From Capra hircus (Eukaryota > Chordata > Mammalia > Artiodactyla > Bovidae): 64,000 nt of DNA. The stretch lies in assembly GCF_001704415.2 (NCBI RefSeq), contig NC_030811.1:52689591-52753590 (forward strand), in the 5' to 3' direction. The notes beneath the pieces are model-generated. The model saw only the letters and a program-made list of their open reading frames with translations, was not told the DNA's origin and ran no database searches. Below are positions 12,388 to 24,679 of this stretch, in pieces (the first letter of the stretch is position 1; each line of letters begins with the position of its first letter). A program made the position numbers and the translations under genes.

Positions 12388-12400
12388 ACCAGTGTGTAAA

Positions 12401-13711
12401 ATGTGGGACCACGTGACTGATGTAAGGAGAAGTAGGAAGAAGAAAGACCCTGTGTAGCATGTCCTGGGAGTGGGTGCGAAGCAGGGTGGATGTACATGTG
12501 CTAGGGGCATGTGAGGCCTACCAGGGACTGGGAAATGCAAATTCGTCTAGCATTGCCAGGAGGATCCAATCCATAAGGACAGGCTGGATTCACTTTGCTG
12601 CCTGCCATGTGAGAAAATTGTACCATATTTCAACTGCTGCCTTGTGGATCTGTAAAACCTTAAGCCAGGGAGGATCTTAAGTTTTAATGAAGTACACAAC
12701 TCTGCATTAGTTATGGGACCAAACTCTGGACATGTGATGCATTGAAAGGGAAGTGGTTTAATGCTTTTTATTTGTTAAGCTACAAAATGAAAAAGACCTC
12801 TGACTTATCCCCCCAAAAGAACAATGCCTATAGGTGTTGTTTTTTTTTTAATCATGCGCATACTTGAAAAGATTTTATCCTAACAAAATAAAAAAAAGCA
12901 GGCTAGGGATTTGAGTTGCTTTTAGAGCTCACAGCAGTACAGTTAAACTAAATTTTTCTTCCTTTAGCTTCCTTTGTTTTCCTCCAGACTTAGTCCTTTG
13001 AAACCAACACTGAACAGCACAGGACATGGTATTTCCTGGGAAATGTCACTGGCTGTGAGCTTTGTTTAGTAAGCATGACATTAGGGCACTGAGAGATCTT
13101 ATATGGCTTCCTCTTGTGCCATACAGATTACACACACACACACACACTCAAGCTCCTTTTGCCCTTCATTTTTATTGTATTTCCTCACTCTTTAGGAAAA
13201 AGCAGGGCAAGGAATATTTCCCCCTTATGTGTGTTCACAGGTTTCATATTTTCCTTTTTCTTTCAGTTGTGATTTCTTAATAGTGAAGGTTGGGGAGGTC
13301 AAGGAGTATAGGTAAAAAGATAGGACTTTAGCAGTAAAATGCCAGAAAGATCCTTTTGGCAGTAAAATTAAATGCTACATTTTAAAATACGGGTTGGTGG
13401 GAGAGAAATGTTAAAGAGGAAATGCTATGTAATTGAAGCTGCTAACTAGCCTGTGGTTAAAGCCAGGCAAAATTTGGCTGTCAAGGATGCTGCTTTAAAA
13501 TGTCATTTGATATCAATCCCAGTCTTCCTGCCTCCCTGGCTCCTGCTTTCCTCCATCCCCATGGAACAGCTCACAATCATGTTAAAAGCCAGAATGTAAG
13601 GACTTAGATCAGTGACCCTAAAACTATTTTAGAAAATCAAATTTCATTGTTTACTCCTGCAGAAGTCATTACTGCTTTCCTTAAAACCAGGGCTCTGAAA
13701 TTCCTGAGGGT
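12401..13711. other. Unclassified sequence with short (CA)9
   Basis: No gene or repeat family recognised apart from a CA run at 13130-13147 and a poly-T at 12840-12849. Confidence 0.5.
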
Positions 13712-13724
13712 ATGGGGCAACTTG

Positions 13725-13948
13725 GGCTTCCCCAGTGGCTCAGCAGTAAAGAATCTGCCTGCAATGCAGGAGGTGCAGGAGATGTGTGTTTGATCCCTGA
13801 GTTAGGAAGATCCCCTGTAGGAGGGCATGGCTACCTACTCCAGTATCCTTGCTTGGAGAATCCCATGGACAGACAAGCCTGGTGGTCTACAGTCCCCAGG
13901 GTTGCAAAGAGTTGGACACAACTGAAGCAACTGAGCGTGCACACACGC
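13725..13948 (+). repeat. Bov-tA SINE with 13-bp TSD
   Basis: Sense copy: head gggcttccccagtggctcag, body tactccagtatccttgcttg. TSD atggggcaacttg (13712-13724) and atgaggcaacttg (13949-13961), one mismatch. A few extra bases in the head (gcaggaggtgcaggaga) look like a small duplication. Confidence 0.93.
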
Positions 13949-13961
13949 ATGAGGCAACTTG

Positions 13962-14294
13962 ATGGTTTGATATGGACTGATACATGAGTAATCTTTAGGT
14001 CGATAAAAGTTAACGATAGGGATGGTTGGTTACATGTAAGCTTAAGTATTGCCTGGCTCAAATGTGAAAAGAATAGGATCTCTACATTTCCTGTTAAATT
14101 ACCTTAATTTAAAAGGAGAAATTTTGTAGTTATTGGCATAAATATTAATCAATAGTAATTACTCATCTGTGTTCATTTATACTCTATGACCTACCTGTAT
14201 ATCATGCAGCAACTATGGTTATAACAAGAAAGTCAAATCATACCTCCTGGAGCTTACCATTTAAAGCAGGATGTCAGAGGTATAACTTTACTTT
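13962..14294. other. Unclassified sequence
   Basis: Nothing recognised. Confidence 0.5.
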
Positions 14295-14305
14295 TTTCAA
14301 TATGT

Positions 14306-14608
14306 GAAGTGAAATTCGCTCAGTTGTGTCCAACTCTTTCCAACCCCATGGACTATAGTCCATGGAATTCTCCAGGCCAGAATACTGGAGTGGGTAGCCT
14401 TTCCCTTCTCCAGGGGACCTTCCCAACGCAGGGCTCAAACTCAGGTCTCCCACATTGTAGGTGGATTCTTTTGTAGCTGAGCCACAAGGGAAGCCCAAGA
14501 ATGCTGGAGTGGGTAGCCTATCCCTTCTCCAGGGGATCTTCCCTACCCAGGAACTGAATCTGTGTCTCCCGCATTGCAGGCAGATTCTTTACCAACTGAG
14601 TTATCCGG
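14306..14608 (-). repeat. Bov-A2 dimeric SINE with TSD
   Basis: An antisense dimer. The first unit is complete. A second partial unit follows directly (tgctggagtgggtagcctat at about 14504) and ends with attctttaccaactgag. TSD tttcaatatgt (14295-14305) and tttcagtatgt (14609-14619), one mismatch. Confidence 0.93.
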
Positions 14609-14709
14609 TTTCAGTATGTACTTTTATTTATTTGTTTACCTTCATTGGGCCTCTTCTAAGCTGGAAATATTGTAAACTTTATTAAATTGATGGGGAAGAA
14701 GAACTGTTA

Positions 14710-15196
14710 TTTATTTTAAATAAATAAATTTATTAATTTAATAAATAAATTGGAGGATAATTGCTTTACAACTTTGTGTTGGTTTCTGCCATACATCAAC
14801 ATGAATCAGCCATAGGCGTACATATGTCTTTTCCCTCTTGAACCTCCCTCCCATCTTCCACCCCATCCCGTCCCTCTAGGTCATCACAGAGCACCAGGCT
14901 GAGTTCCCTGTGCTGTACAGCAACTCCCATTTTACACGTGGTAATATATCTATTTCAGTGCTACTCTCTCAGTTTCTCCCATTCTCTCCTTTCTCCGCTG
15001 TGTCCATAAATCTGTTCTCTATGCCTGAGTATATCTATTTCTGCCCTGCAAATAGGTTCATCAGTTCCATGTTTCTAGATTCCATGTATATGCATTAATA
15101 TACAAGATTTATTCTTCTCTTCTGGCTTATTTCACTCTGTATAACAGGCTCTAGGTTCATCCACCTCACTAGAACTAATTTAAATTCATTCCTTGT
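14710..15196 (-). repeat. L1 3' end, antisense
   Basis: A ruminant/cetartiodactyl L1 3' UTR with the complemented A-rich tail at 14700-14750, then gccatacatcaacatgaatc and tatttcactctgtataacag. It stops where the long BovB begins, and L1 sequence does not resume beyond that BovB. Confidence 0.8.
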
Positions 15197-15198
15197 AT

Positions 15199-18055
15199 CA
15201 GATCAGTTCAGTTCAGTCACTCAGTCATGTACTACTCTTTGTGACCCCATGGACCGCAGCACGCCAGGCCTCCCTGTCCATCACCAACTCCCGGAGTCCA
15301 CCCAACTCTATGTCCATTGAGTTGGTGATGCTGTCTAACCATCTCATCCTTTGTTGTTCCCTTCTCCTTCTGTCCTCAATCTTTCCCAGCATCAAGGTCT
15401 TTTCCAATGAGTCAACTCTTCACATCAGGTGGCCAGAATATTGGAGTTTCAGCTTCAGCATCAGTCCTTCCAATGAACACCCAGGACTGATCTCCTTCAG
15501 GATGGACTGGTTGGATCTCCTTGTAGTCCAAGGGACTCTCAAGCGTCTTCTCCAACACCACAGTTCAGAAGCATCAGTTCTTCTGCACCCAGGTTTCTTT
15601 ATACTCCAACTCTCACATTTATACACGACTACTGGAAAAACCATAGCCTTGACTAGACAGACCTTTGTTGGCAAAGTAATGTCTCTGCTTTTGAATATGC
15701 TGTCTAGGTTGGTCATAACTTTCCTTCCAAGGAGTAAGTGTCTTTTAATTTCATGGCTGCAATCACCATCTGCATTTTGGAGCCCCCAAAAATAAAGTCA
15801 GCCACTGTTTCCACTGTTTCCCCATCTATTTGCCATGAAGTGATGGGACCGGATGCCATGATCTTTGTTTTCTGAATGTTGAGCTTTAAGCCAACTTTTT
15901 CACTGTCTTCTTTCACTTTCATCAATAGGCTCTTTAGTTCCTCTTCACTTTGTCATAAGGGTGGTGTAATCTGCATATCTGAGGTTATTGATATTTCTCC
16001 AGGCAATCTTGATTCCAGCTTGTGCTTCATCCAGCCCAGCGTTTCTCATGATGTACTCTGCATATAAGTTAAATAAGCAAGGTGACAATATACAGCCTTA
16101 ATGTACTACTTTTCCTATTTGAAGTCAGTCTGTTGTGCCATGTCCAGTTCTAACTGTTGCTTCCTGACCTGCATACAGGTTTCTCAAGAGGCAGGTCAGG
16201 TGGTCTGGTATTCCCATCTCTTTCAGAATTTTCCACAGTTTATTGTGATCCACACAGTCAAAGGCTTTGGCATAGTCAATAAAGCAGAAATAGATGTTTT
16301 TCTGGAACTTTCTTGCTTTTTCGATAATCCAGCGGATGTTGGCAATTTGATCTCTGGTTCCTCTGCCTTTTCTAAAACCAGCTTGAACATCTGGAAGTTC
16401 AGGGTTCATGTATTGCTGAAGCCTGTCTTGGAGAATTTTGAGCATAACTTCACTAGCGTGTGAGATGAGTGCAATTGTATTTGAGCATTCTTTGGCATTG
16501 CTTTTCTTTGGGATTGGAATGAAAACTGACCTTTTCCAGTCCTGTGGCCACTGCTGAGTTTTCCAAATGTGCTGGCATATTGAATGCAGCACTTTCACAG
16601 CATCATCTTTTAGGATTTGAACTAGCTCAACTGGAATTCCATCACCTCCACTAGCATTGTTCTTAGTGATGCTTCCTAAGGCCCACTTGACTTCACATTT
16701 CAGGATATCTGGATCTAGGTGAGTTATCTCACCATCGTGATAATCTGGGTCATGAAGATCTTTTTTGTACAGTTCTTCTGTGTATTTGTGCCACCTCCTC
16801 TTAATATCTTCTGCTTCTGTTAGGTCCATTCCATTTCTGTCCTTTATTGAGCCCATCTTTGCATGAAATGTTCTCTTGGTATCTCTGATTTTCTTGAAGA
16901 GATCTCTAGTCTTTCCCATTATATTGTTTTCCTCTATTTCTTTGCACTGATCACTGAGGGAGGCTTTCTTATCTCTCCTTGCTCTTCTTTGGAACTCTGT
17001 ATTCAGATACTTATATCTTACCTTTCCTCCTCTGCTTTTCGCTTCTCTTCACAGCTATTTGTTAGGCCTCCTCAGATAGCCATTTTGCCTTTTTGCATTT
17101 CTCTTTCTTGGGGATGGTCTTACTTCCTGTGTCTTGTAGAATGTCATGAACCTCTGTCAATAGTTCATCAGGCACTCTGTCTATCAGATCTAAGCCCTTA
17201 AATCTATTTCTCACTTCCACTGTATTATCATAAGGGGTTTGATTTAGGTCATACCTGAAGGGTCTAGTGGTTTTCCCCACTTTTTTCAATTTAAGTCTGA
17301 ATTTGGCAATAAGGATCTGAGCCACAGTCAGCTCCCAGTCTTGTTTTTGCTGACTGTATAGAGTTTCTTCATCTTTGGCTACAAAGAATATAATCAATCT
17401 GATTTCAGTGTTGATCATCTGGTGATGTCCATGTGTAGAGTCTTCTCTTGTGTTGTTGGAAGAAGGTGTTTGCTATGACCAGCGTTCTCTTGGCAAAACT
17501 CTATTAGCCTTTGTCCTACTTCATTCTGTACTCCAAGGCCAAATTTGCCTGTTATTCCAGGTGTTTCTTGACTTCCTACTTTTGCATTCCAGTCCCCTAT
17601 AATGAAAATGGCATATTCTGGGGGGGTTTTAATTCTAAAAGTTCTTGTAAGTCTTCATAGAACCGTTCAACTTCAGCTTCTTCAGCGTTACTGGTCGGGG
17701 CATAGACTTGGATTACCATGATATTGAATGGTTTGCTTTGGAAATTAACAGAGATCATTCTGTCATTTTTGAGACTGCATCCAAGTACTGCACTTCGGAC
17801 CCTTTTCTTGACTATGATGGCTACTCCATTTCTTGTAAGGGATTCTCGCCCACAGTAGTAGATATAATGGTCATCTGAGTTAAATTGACCATTCCAGTCC
17901 ATTTTAGTTCTCTGATTCCTAGAATGTTGATGTTCATTCTTGCCATCTCTTGTTTGACCACTTCCAATTTGCCTTGGTTCATGGACCTAACATTCCAGGT
18001 TCCTATGCAGTATTGCTCTTTATGGCATCGGACCTTGCTTCCATCACTGGAATAT
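15199..18055 (-). mobile_element. BovB LINE, long antisense copy, inactive
   Basis: An RTE-clade non-LTR retrotransposon read on the minus strand. The 3' end is at the low coordinate (cagttcagttcagtcactca). Moving 5' come RT, linker and apurinic-like endonuclease. Full elements encode one endonuclease-RT protein of about 1000 residues. Here the frame shifts repeatedly (fragments at 18099-17821, 17902-17597, 17418-17062, 16919-16125, 15925-15713 and 15716-15420), and the RT active-site box reads YADY. The copy cannot be autonomous. The family is known for horizontal transfer between reptiles and ruminants. Confidence 0.93.
16125..16919 (-). pseudogene. BovB reverse transcriptase N-terminal fragment
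   Basis: A 264-codon minus-strand frame, the longest coding remnant in the window. It holds RT blocks in order: a template-entry region ending FIPIPKK, then QAGFRKGRGTRDQ, then the motif A segment CFIDYAKAFDCVDHN with its catalytic Asp, and the YAGQEATVRTGHG block near the end. Motif C lies in another frame downstream and is mutated (15966-15977). RTE RTs copy the element RNA at the nicked target. This fragment alone would have no activity. Confidence 0.88.
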
Positions 18056-18099
18056 TGGGGTACTTGTGTCTTTTTTGCATTAGGTCTTTTTGGACACAT
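17597..18099 (-). pseudogene. BovB endonuclease region, frameshifted
   Basis: Two overlapping minus-strand frames carry endonuclease landmarks: YCIGTWNVRSMNQGK near the start, a LGIRELKWTG block holding the catalytic Glu, VAIIVKKRVRSAV, and VIQVYAPTSNAEE. A GDWNAKVGSQETPG block follows just downstream, around 17560-17600. The enzyme nicks target DNA to start reverse transcription. The frame change between the two pieces (around 17821-17902) shows it is broken. Confidence 0.85.
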
Positions 18100-18109
18100 G
18101 GGATCTTTC

Positions 18110-18250
18110 TTTGTGGCACTGGGACTCTCTGGTTGAGGTGTGTGGGTGAGTTGCCCTGAGGCATGTGGGATCTTGCATGAGCAAGGATCAAATTCTCATC
18201 ACTTACATTGCAAGGAGGATTCTTTACCACTGCACTGCCAGGAAGTCCCA
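18110..18250 (-). repeat. CHR-type SINE joined to BovB 5' end
   Basis: Antisense tRNA-Glu-related SINE sequence: gaggcatgtgggatcttgca, then attctttaccactgcactgc and the complemented head caggaagtccc. It abuts the 5' end of the BovB with only about 50 unassigned bases between them. It may be a separate earlier insertion or a chimeric retroposition. Confidence 0.65.
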
Positions 18251-18835
18251 AGGTACAACTTTAAATGGCCTTTCAGATGTACCTGAGATAGTTACACAAC
18301 CACTGTCTGCATAAAGGAGCAATAATTTGAACTAGCACAGTAGTTCTTGAGTAGCAGGTTGTGTGTTTACCTTTTGAGAAACAAGTACTCTTCTGACTCA
18401 TGCATTTTAGACATAGCTTTCTTTTAGGTCTGAGTTCTATGAGCTGGTTGGTCCTTTTCTCTGAAGCCGTTTGTGCTAAACCACCTGTAGTTTCCCTCTT
18501 GACCAATTTCTAGGCCGTGAGCGTACCTGCTCCTAGGCTCCTTAGTTCCAGGAGCACATTTTCTCCAGCATTTAGTCTAGAATGGTAGTTGAGTCCAAGT
18601 GTTTCTTCAGTGCTTTCCATGGTATATGGGATGGGTTCATGCACCCAAAGAACCTAGGCACGATTGGTATTTTTAAGAAGTGCCCATTTATAGAGTATTT
18701 GTTGAATGAGCACAGCGCCTGGGAGGGATAGGAAATATTGAGCCTAATGAAAAAGGTAGTTTTTATTTTTATTTATTTCTTTTAAAAGATTGTTTTTTAA
18801 AAGTCCATTTTTTTTCACTTCTTTATTAGTATTAT
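18251..18835. other. Unclassified sequence
   Basis: No recognised element. T-rich at 18760-18835, possibly the complemented tail of the next SINE. Confidence 0.45.
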
Positions 18836-18946
18836 TTTTGTCACAGCATGTGGTTTACAGGATCTTAGTTCCCCAACCAGGGTTCAAACCCAGGCCTACA
18901 GCAGTGAAAGTACATGTTTTAACCACTGAATTGCTAGGGAATTCCC
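18836..18946 (-). repeat. CHR-type SINE
   Basis: Antisense: tgtggtttacaggatcttag, ccccaaccagggttcaaacc, and complemented head gctagggaattccc. CHR SINEs are shared by cetartiodactyls, so this is older than Bov-tA. Confidence 0.75.
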
Positions 18947-20694
18947 TAAAAGACAGTTTTTAAGTAGAAAAACCCCCTTATGTGTGTTTTGATTGTTTCT
19001 GTGTTTAGGTAAGAGAGAGTTGTATGGCAGGATTTTTTCTTTTCTCCTGTCACAACTCTGTGCAGTGAGCGGGTTTTCTCCTTTTGGTTCATATCTGTCA
19101 TGGCCCAAGGCCACCTGGTTGAGTTGGATGCCCTGGGGTGCATGGTGGTCACTTGGTCTCCTGCCACTGGCAACAGTGGTAGCTAAGTGAGAAGGCTTCA
19201 TGCTTGCCATGGTCAGAGCCCACAGCTTCTGAACCCAGCATGCTTGGCTAGGCTCTGCCACAAGTGCTGGGGAGGGAAAAGGCAGAGGGGTGAGCATGTA
19301 GGGTCAGAGAAGGAAATAGAAAATATCAACTAATGGACTATAGATCACCCAAGGTTACCATTGTGAGGGCAACCGTCGGAGGGGGCTGGAATCTGTGCCC
19401 TAGTGTCTGATACTGTTGATTCGAGTGGCCAAAGGTTAGTGTTATTCTCAAGCAAGAACTGAAAGCTGGAAGGGCATCTTCGAGGACCTTTGTCATTTTC
19501 CTTTTCTTGAGCAGCTTCTCTGTCACTGGCCTTCCAAGTGTTGCAGCTCATACCATCAGGGCTTCAGTTCTGTCCTTTCCGGTCTGGAACCCATCTTTTC
19601 TAGTACATGTTTAAAGACTGTAGCAGTGTGTCCTATTTATTCACCTTGGGCTTCTTTCTGCGTCCCACTCTGCCAGCTGGGTGATCAGGAGGAGCTGGCA
19701 GCAAGGAGAGGGGCCAGAGGGAAGGTGGTGAAAGGAGTGCTCAGAGCTATCTGGCTTTGGGTTTTTCCAGAAGTTGATAGCATTCGGCTTAGTGACCACA
19801 ATTCAATTATAAGCACCGCACAGCCATCCTGAGTGACTATATTCTTGCCAAAAACTGCTGTGTAAAGGCGGCTGCATTTTTGTTAGCCTTGCCTGATGGA
19901 TTTTTAAGTATATTAACCACATACATTTACACAAAGGGGAAAATTTACTACTTAAACAGAGGGACCTAAATCCCCTAGGCTAAATAAACCCAATGAAAAC
20001 ACAAGAACTGCATTTACAGGCCTCCCAAAGATAAGAATTCAACCTTTAAAAAGGTTCCTTCAAATGAAAAATGGATGGTGGAGCTGCTAATGGCCCAGTA
20101 ACCTAGGAATGTAACTCTTCCCTAATGTGCAAGACCTTCGGATCAGTTCCAGCTTCTCGGGGTAGAGGATTTTCACCCCAGGCTTCTGCATGTGTCTGGG
20201 CCCAGAAGGTCCCGTTGTGGCCTTAGAGATTTAACGACCACCTTGGAAGACAGACTGTCTTGGCAATTTTTTGTTGTTGTTGTTGCGTCTGTTGTTTGTG
20301 TGTGTAAAGAGAGAGAGAGAATTGCCTGTGTGTATCAGTCTCTGAGAGGAGAGGCAGGGGCCAAGGCTGGGGAGAATGTATGTATCCCCAGCTTTTTCCA
20401 GTTAGACTTTGCTGGGAGACTGAAGAGACCTTAGTCTTTTGAAACTTAGGGGAAGAAGAGTTAGGAAGCTTAGGAAATCTCCTAGTCGAGTCACTGCTGC
20501 AGGTGTTTCTCTGCAGAAATAGGTTATTCATTAGGGCCACTGTGAAGCACTAGGTTTCGCCCAGAACATTCTCAGACTTCCAGTGGTATGGAGGGTCCCT
20601 GAAGCTCGTTACCAGTAAATCTTGCCACTACATTAAGAACAAGTTACAACATGCAGGTGAATTTGTGTTTCTGTTGTAAATCATCTGAATATTC
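18947..20694. other. Unique sequence, no gene seen
   Basis: Contains short simple repeats (GTT around 20272-20286, GA around 20310-20320). Open frames are short and without recognisable domains. Confidence 0.55.
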
Positions 20695-20885
20695 TCTTTA
20701 AATAAATATTGTGACTGGGGAAAGGGGTCAACTACTAAAGGGGCAAGGGGATTTTTGAGGTGATGACGGTCTTCTTTATCTTGGTTGTGGTAGTAGTTAC
20801 ATGACTATATGAATTGCAGTATTAAAAAGGGTGAACTTTAGCATTTGTAAATTATAACTCAATACACCTGGCCTCCCTAAAACTA
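20695..20885 (+). repeat. Old L1 3' UTR fragment (L1M-type)
   Basis: Sense: actaaaggggcaaggggatt, gtggtagtagttacatgact and the terminal aattataactcaatacacct match the common L1M 3' end. Non-coding. Confidence 0.7.
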
Positions 20886-22910
20886 CAGACAAATAAAGAA
20901 AGAATCAATGGATGGATGAATGAGTGAATTTTTTTCACTTGTCTCCTTGCTGTTTTGCCAGCCAGCGAGTCATTTAGACAACGTTCCTCTTTCAAAGGAA
21001 GGACACCATGTCATCAGCTCTGGCCTGTGAGCTCATGATGCCAGTAAAGCTGTTGCAGAAAAAGCAAAGATGGTGTGTGTTTCCTTCTGGGGCAGATGAC
21101 CTAACCTTCCAGGTAGCAATGCCCTTGTATGGTTAGCACAGGTAGGGAAATACCTAGCTTCATGCTGACTCACCAGGTAAAAAATCATTTCTCTGGATGA
21201 GTCAGAATCACAAATGTGTTCTGAACAGTCTCACATGTCCTGCATTGTGAAAGGCTGAAAGCACCAATGAGGGCAGACACTTGCAGGTCTCACTGGCCCT
21301 ATATGGATATCAGCCTCAGTCTGCTGCACTCCCAGTTCCTGGCATAGTCCTGTTGAAGTCAAGCCCTCTAGCTCACTCAATCACATACCCAGTTAGGTAC
21401 AGAAGAAACGGATTCAAATTTATACATTACTAATGTTGTTTATTTAGTTATAGCTAAATCTAATAATGGTAGAATAAATGTTTCAATGTTAAGTATATTT
21501 CTGTTCATATTTCTGAAGAGTAGGAGTGTGTCTGTGTGTATGTAAGGATACAGAGTTAAAACAGACTTGGGCAGTGTAAAATACCACAGAAAATAGGGGT
21601 TTCCAAGGAAAACATGGGGAAACGCTGTAGGAGAATCTAACGCATGCTATAGCTTTTAAAAGGAAACATTAATAGTGAAACATGCCCTCCAAGGGCAAGT
21701 CAGTAATAAATTTCATGTCAGAAATTACCTGTCAGTAGGATTATGTTAAATAATGTTGAATTGTTATTAGTCGGAGGGGAAAGAGCAGAGCAACTTTCTC
21801 AAAAGTGTTCAAAGAGTGTCATGTTTCACACACAAATCCCATTATTGTTTAACAGGATTTTTGTGCTTAACCCTTCTCAAAGATGTATTGAAAATTTTGA
21901 CCATTTTAGTTCATACTCCAAATGCACTCATTAAGGAAAAGAAGCCAAACTTTCTCTGCAGGAATTTGGAATTACCCAGAGGACTAGTGTATCTGATTAG
22001 ACATCCATTGTAGAGTGTCCCCATTGATAAATGTCTGCCTGCTTACTGGAGCCACAAAGAAAAATGTCTTCACTTCTCTGCCTCAGCAATGCAGTAATGA
22101 AATAGTGGGGGCCTCCCTGTTTCAACATTTTGAGCATTTTGCTTGTTTTGGCCAAATAACTGAAAATGTATTTTCCCCTTGAAGAAAGTCTCATAGCAAA
22201 TGTGTGAATTTTTAAGGTTCATTGCAATATATTTGGTCTGAAACTGAGTCCACTCATTGAGCCAGGGCCCAGAACCCTACCCCAGATGCAGTGAAGATGG
22301 GGACTGCTGGGAGCAGAGTGAAAAACATAACTAAGGTTTAAATGTGAGCTAACACATTGTCACGGGGCTTTTTGCTAAGGGCTGCTTATGACTCATAGGT
22401 GTCAAATCATCAAGTCATTACCCCTAGAATAAAAGATCATTTTGACTTTATGTGAACTGAATGAAGTGTGATCGCTGCATTGGATTTGGGTTTGTGAAAG
22501 ACAAAGTCAGAGGTAAGCTTTGGGGTCCCTCCATACACTTTGATTTCACTGCTTGATGACTGATCATTAGCTGTCCTGGGTCGCTTTTGGAAATTGTCAT
22601 ATTTAATGACATATTTGACTTCATGACATTCAAACAAGATCTTGCCAGTGAGTGACTGATTGCCTGAGCATAGTAGGCATTAGTGGAATCCTTTATTTCT
22701 TCAGGTCATCAAATCTCAATATTTATAAATTACTCAAGCAGTAATTTACAAATGGTCTTGGGGGTGGCTTAGGGTCATAGATAAATTTTCCAGTGTGCAA
22801 GCCACTGCATCCTTTGGGGGCTACTTAGAATCCAGAGGGGGTGATTGCCAGCCTGGAGCATTCTGATCTGCTTCAGGAATGGTGTATTGGGGGTAAGCAC
22901 AGTGACATTT
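20886..22910. other. Unique sequence, no gene seen
   Basis: No repeat of size recognised. A 66-codon minus frame at 22437-22637 has protein-like composition but no clear splice context. Confidence 0.5.
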
Positions 22911-22914
22911 TTTA

Positions 22915-24665
22915 AAATTTTATTTATTTTAATTGGAGCACAACAGTTCACAGCATTGTGGTGGCCCCTGCCACATATCTACATGGACCAGCCATGGGTG
23001 CACATCCTGAACCCCTCACCCTGAACCCCCCATCCTGAACCCCCTTCCCACCTCCCTCCCCACCCCATCCCTCTGGGTTGCCCCCAGAGCATCAGCTTTG
23101 AGTACCCTGCTTCATGCATTGAACTTACACCAGTCATCTATTTTACACTTGGTAATATGCATGCTTCAGTGCTATTCTCTCAAATCATCCCACCCTCACC
23201 TTCTCCCTCAGAGTCCAAAAGTCTGTTCTTTACCTCTGTGTCTCTTTTGCTGCCTCACTTATAGGATCACCGCCACCATCTTTCTAAATTCCATATATAT
23301 GCATTATTATACTGTATTGGTTTTTCTCCTTCTGACTTACTTCACTCTGTATAATAGGCTCCAATTTCATCCAGCTCATTAGAGCTGACTCAAATGCATC
23401 CTTTTTCATAGCTGAAAAATATCCCATTGTGTATATGTACCACAACTTCCTTATCCATTTGTCTGACGACAGACATCTAGGTTGCTTCTGTGTCCTAGCT
23501 ATTGTAAACTCTGCTGCAGTGAACATTAGGGTACATGTGTCTCTTTCAGTTTTGGTTTCCTTGGTGTGTATGCCCAGCAGTGGGATTTTTGGGTCATATG
23601 GCAGTTCTGTTTCCAGTTTGTAAAGGAATCTCCACATTGTTCTCCATAGTGGCTGTACCAGTTTGTATTCCCACCATCAGTGTAGAGGGTTCCCTTTTCT
23701 CCACACCCTCTCCAGCATTTATTGTTTGTAGCCTTTTTGATGGCAGCCATTCTGACTGGTGTGAGATGATACCTCATTGTGGTTTTGATTTGCATTTCTC
23801 TGATAATGAGAAATGAGGTTAAGCATCTTTTCATGTGTTTATTAACCATCTATATATCTTCTTTGGAGAAATATCTGTTTAGTTCCTTGGCCTCCAGGAG
23901 GATACCACAATGATTCCACTGAAACACTGGCCTGCTTTTTGATTGGGTTGTTTATTTTTCTGGTATTGAGCTGCATGAGCTGCTTGTGTATTTTGGAGAT
24001 TAGTTCTTTGTCAGTTGCTTCATTTGCTATTATTTTCTCCCATTCTGAAGGCTGCCTTTTCACCTTGCTTATAGTTTGCTTCACTGTATAAAAGCTTTTA
24101 AGTTTAATTAGGTCCCATTTGTTTATTTTTGTTTTTATTTCCATTACCCTGGGAAGAAGGTGGGTCATAGAAGATCTTGCTGTGATTTATGTCAAAGAGT
24201 GTTCTGCCTATGTGTTCCTCTAAGAGTTTTATAGTTTCTGATCTTACATTTAGATCTTTAATCCATTTGAGTTTATATTTGTGTGTGGTGTTAGAAGATA
24301 TTCTAGTTTCATTCTTTTATAAGTGGTTGACCAGTTTTCCCAGCACCACTTGTTTTAAAGATTGCCTTTTTTCCATTGTGTATTTTTGCCTTCTTTGTTG
24401 AAGATAAGGTGTCCATAGGTGCATGGATTTATCTCTGGGCTTTCCATTTTGTTCCATTGATCATACTGTCTTGATGACTTTGTGGTATAGTCTGAAGTCA
24501 GGAAGGTTGATTCCTCCAATTCTAGTCTTCTTTCTCAAGATTGCTTTGGCTATTCAAGTTTTTTGTGTGTGTGAAATTATTTGTTATAGTTCTGTGAAAA
24601 ATACCATTGGTAGCTTGATAGGGATTGTGTTGAATCTATAGATTGCTTTGGGTAGTATGGCAGTC
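22915..24665 (-). repeat. Ruminant L1 3' portion, antisense
   Basis: 5'-truncated L1 with its 3' UTR at 22915-23300 and the C-terminal part of ORF2 at 23284-24665, minus strand. ORF2 landmarks include LPYDPKIPLLGIHTKETKT and CWRGCGEKGTLY. Frames are broken, there is a 40-bp foreign insertion near 23888-23933, and a short deletion near 24463 compared with the usual ORF2 order. Not functional. Confidence 0.9.
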
Positions 24666-24679
24666 ATTTGTGCTGTCCA

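Noticed and set aside
15193..15795. 200-codon plus-strand open frame
   Set aside because: It lies antisense to the BovB RT tail; the equivalent frame appears antisense to the other long BovB (58407-58988). It is a shadow of the element's coding strand.
24169..24665. Plus-strand frames (24189-24641) rich in hydrophobic residues, resembling membrane proteins
   Set aside because: They are antisense translations of L1 ORF2, which typically look hydrophobic.
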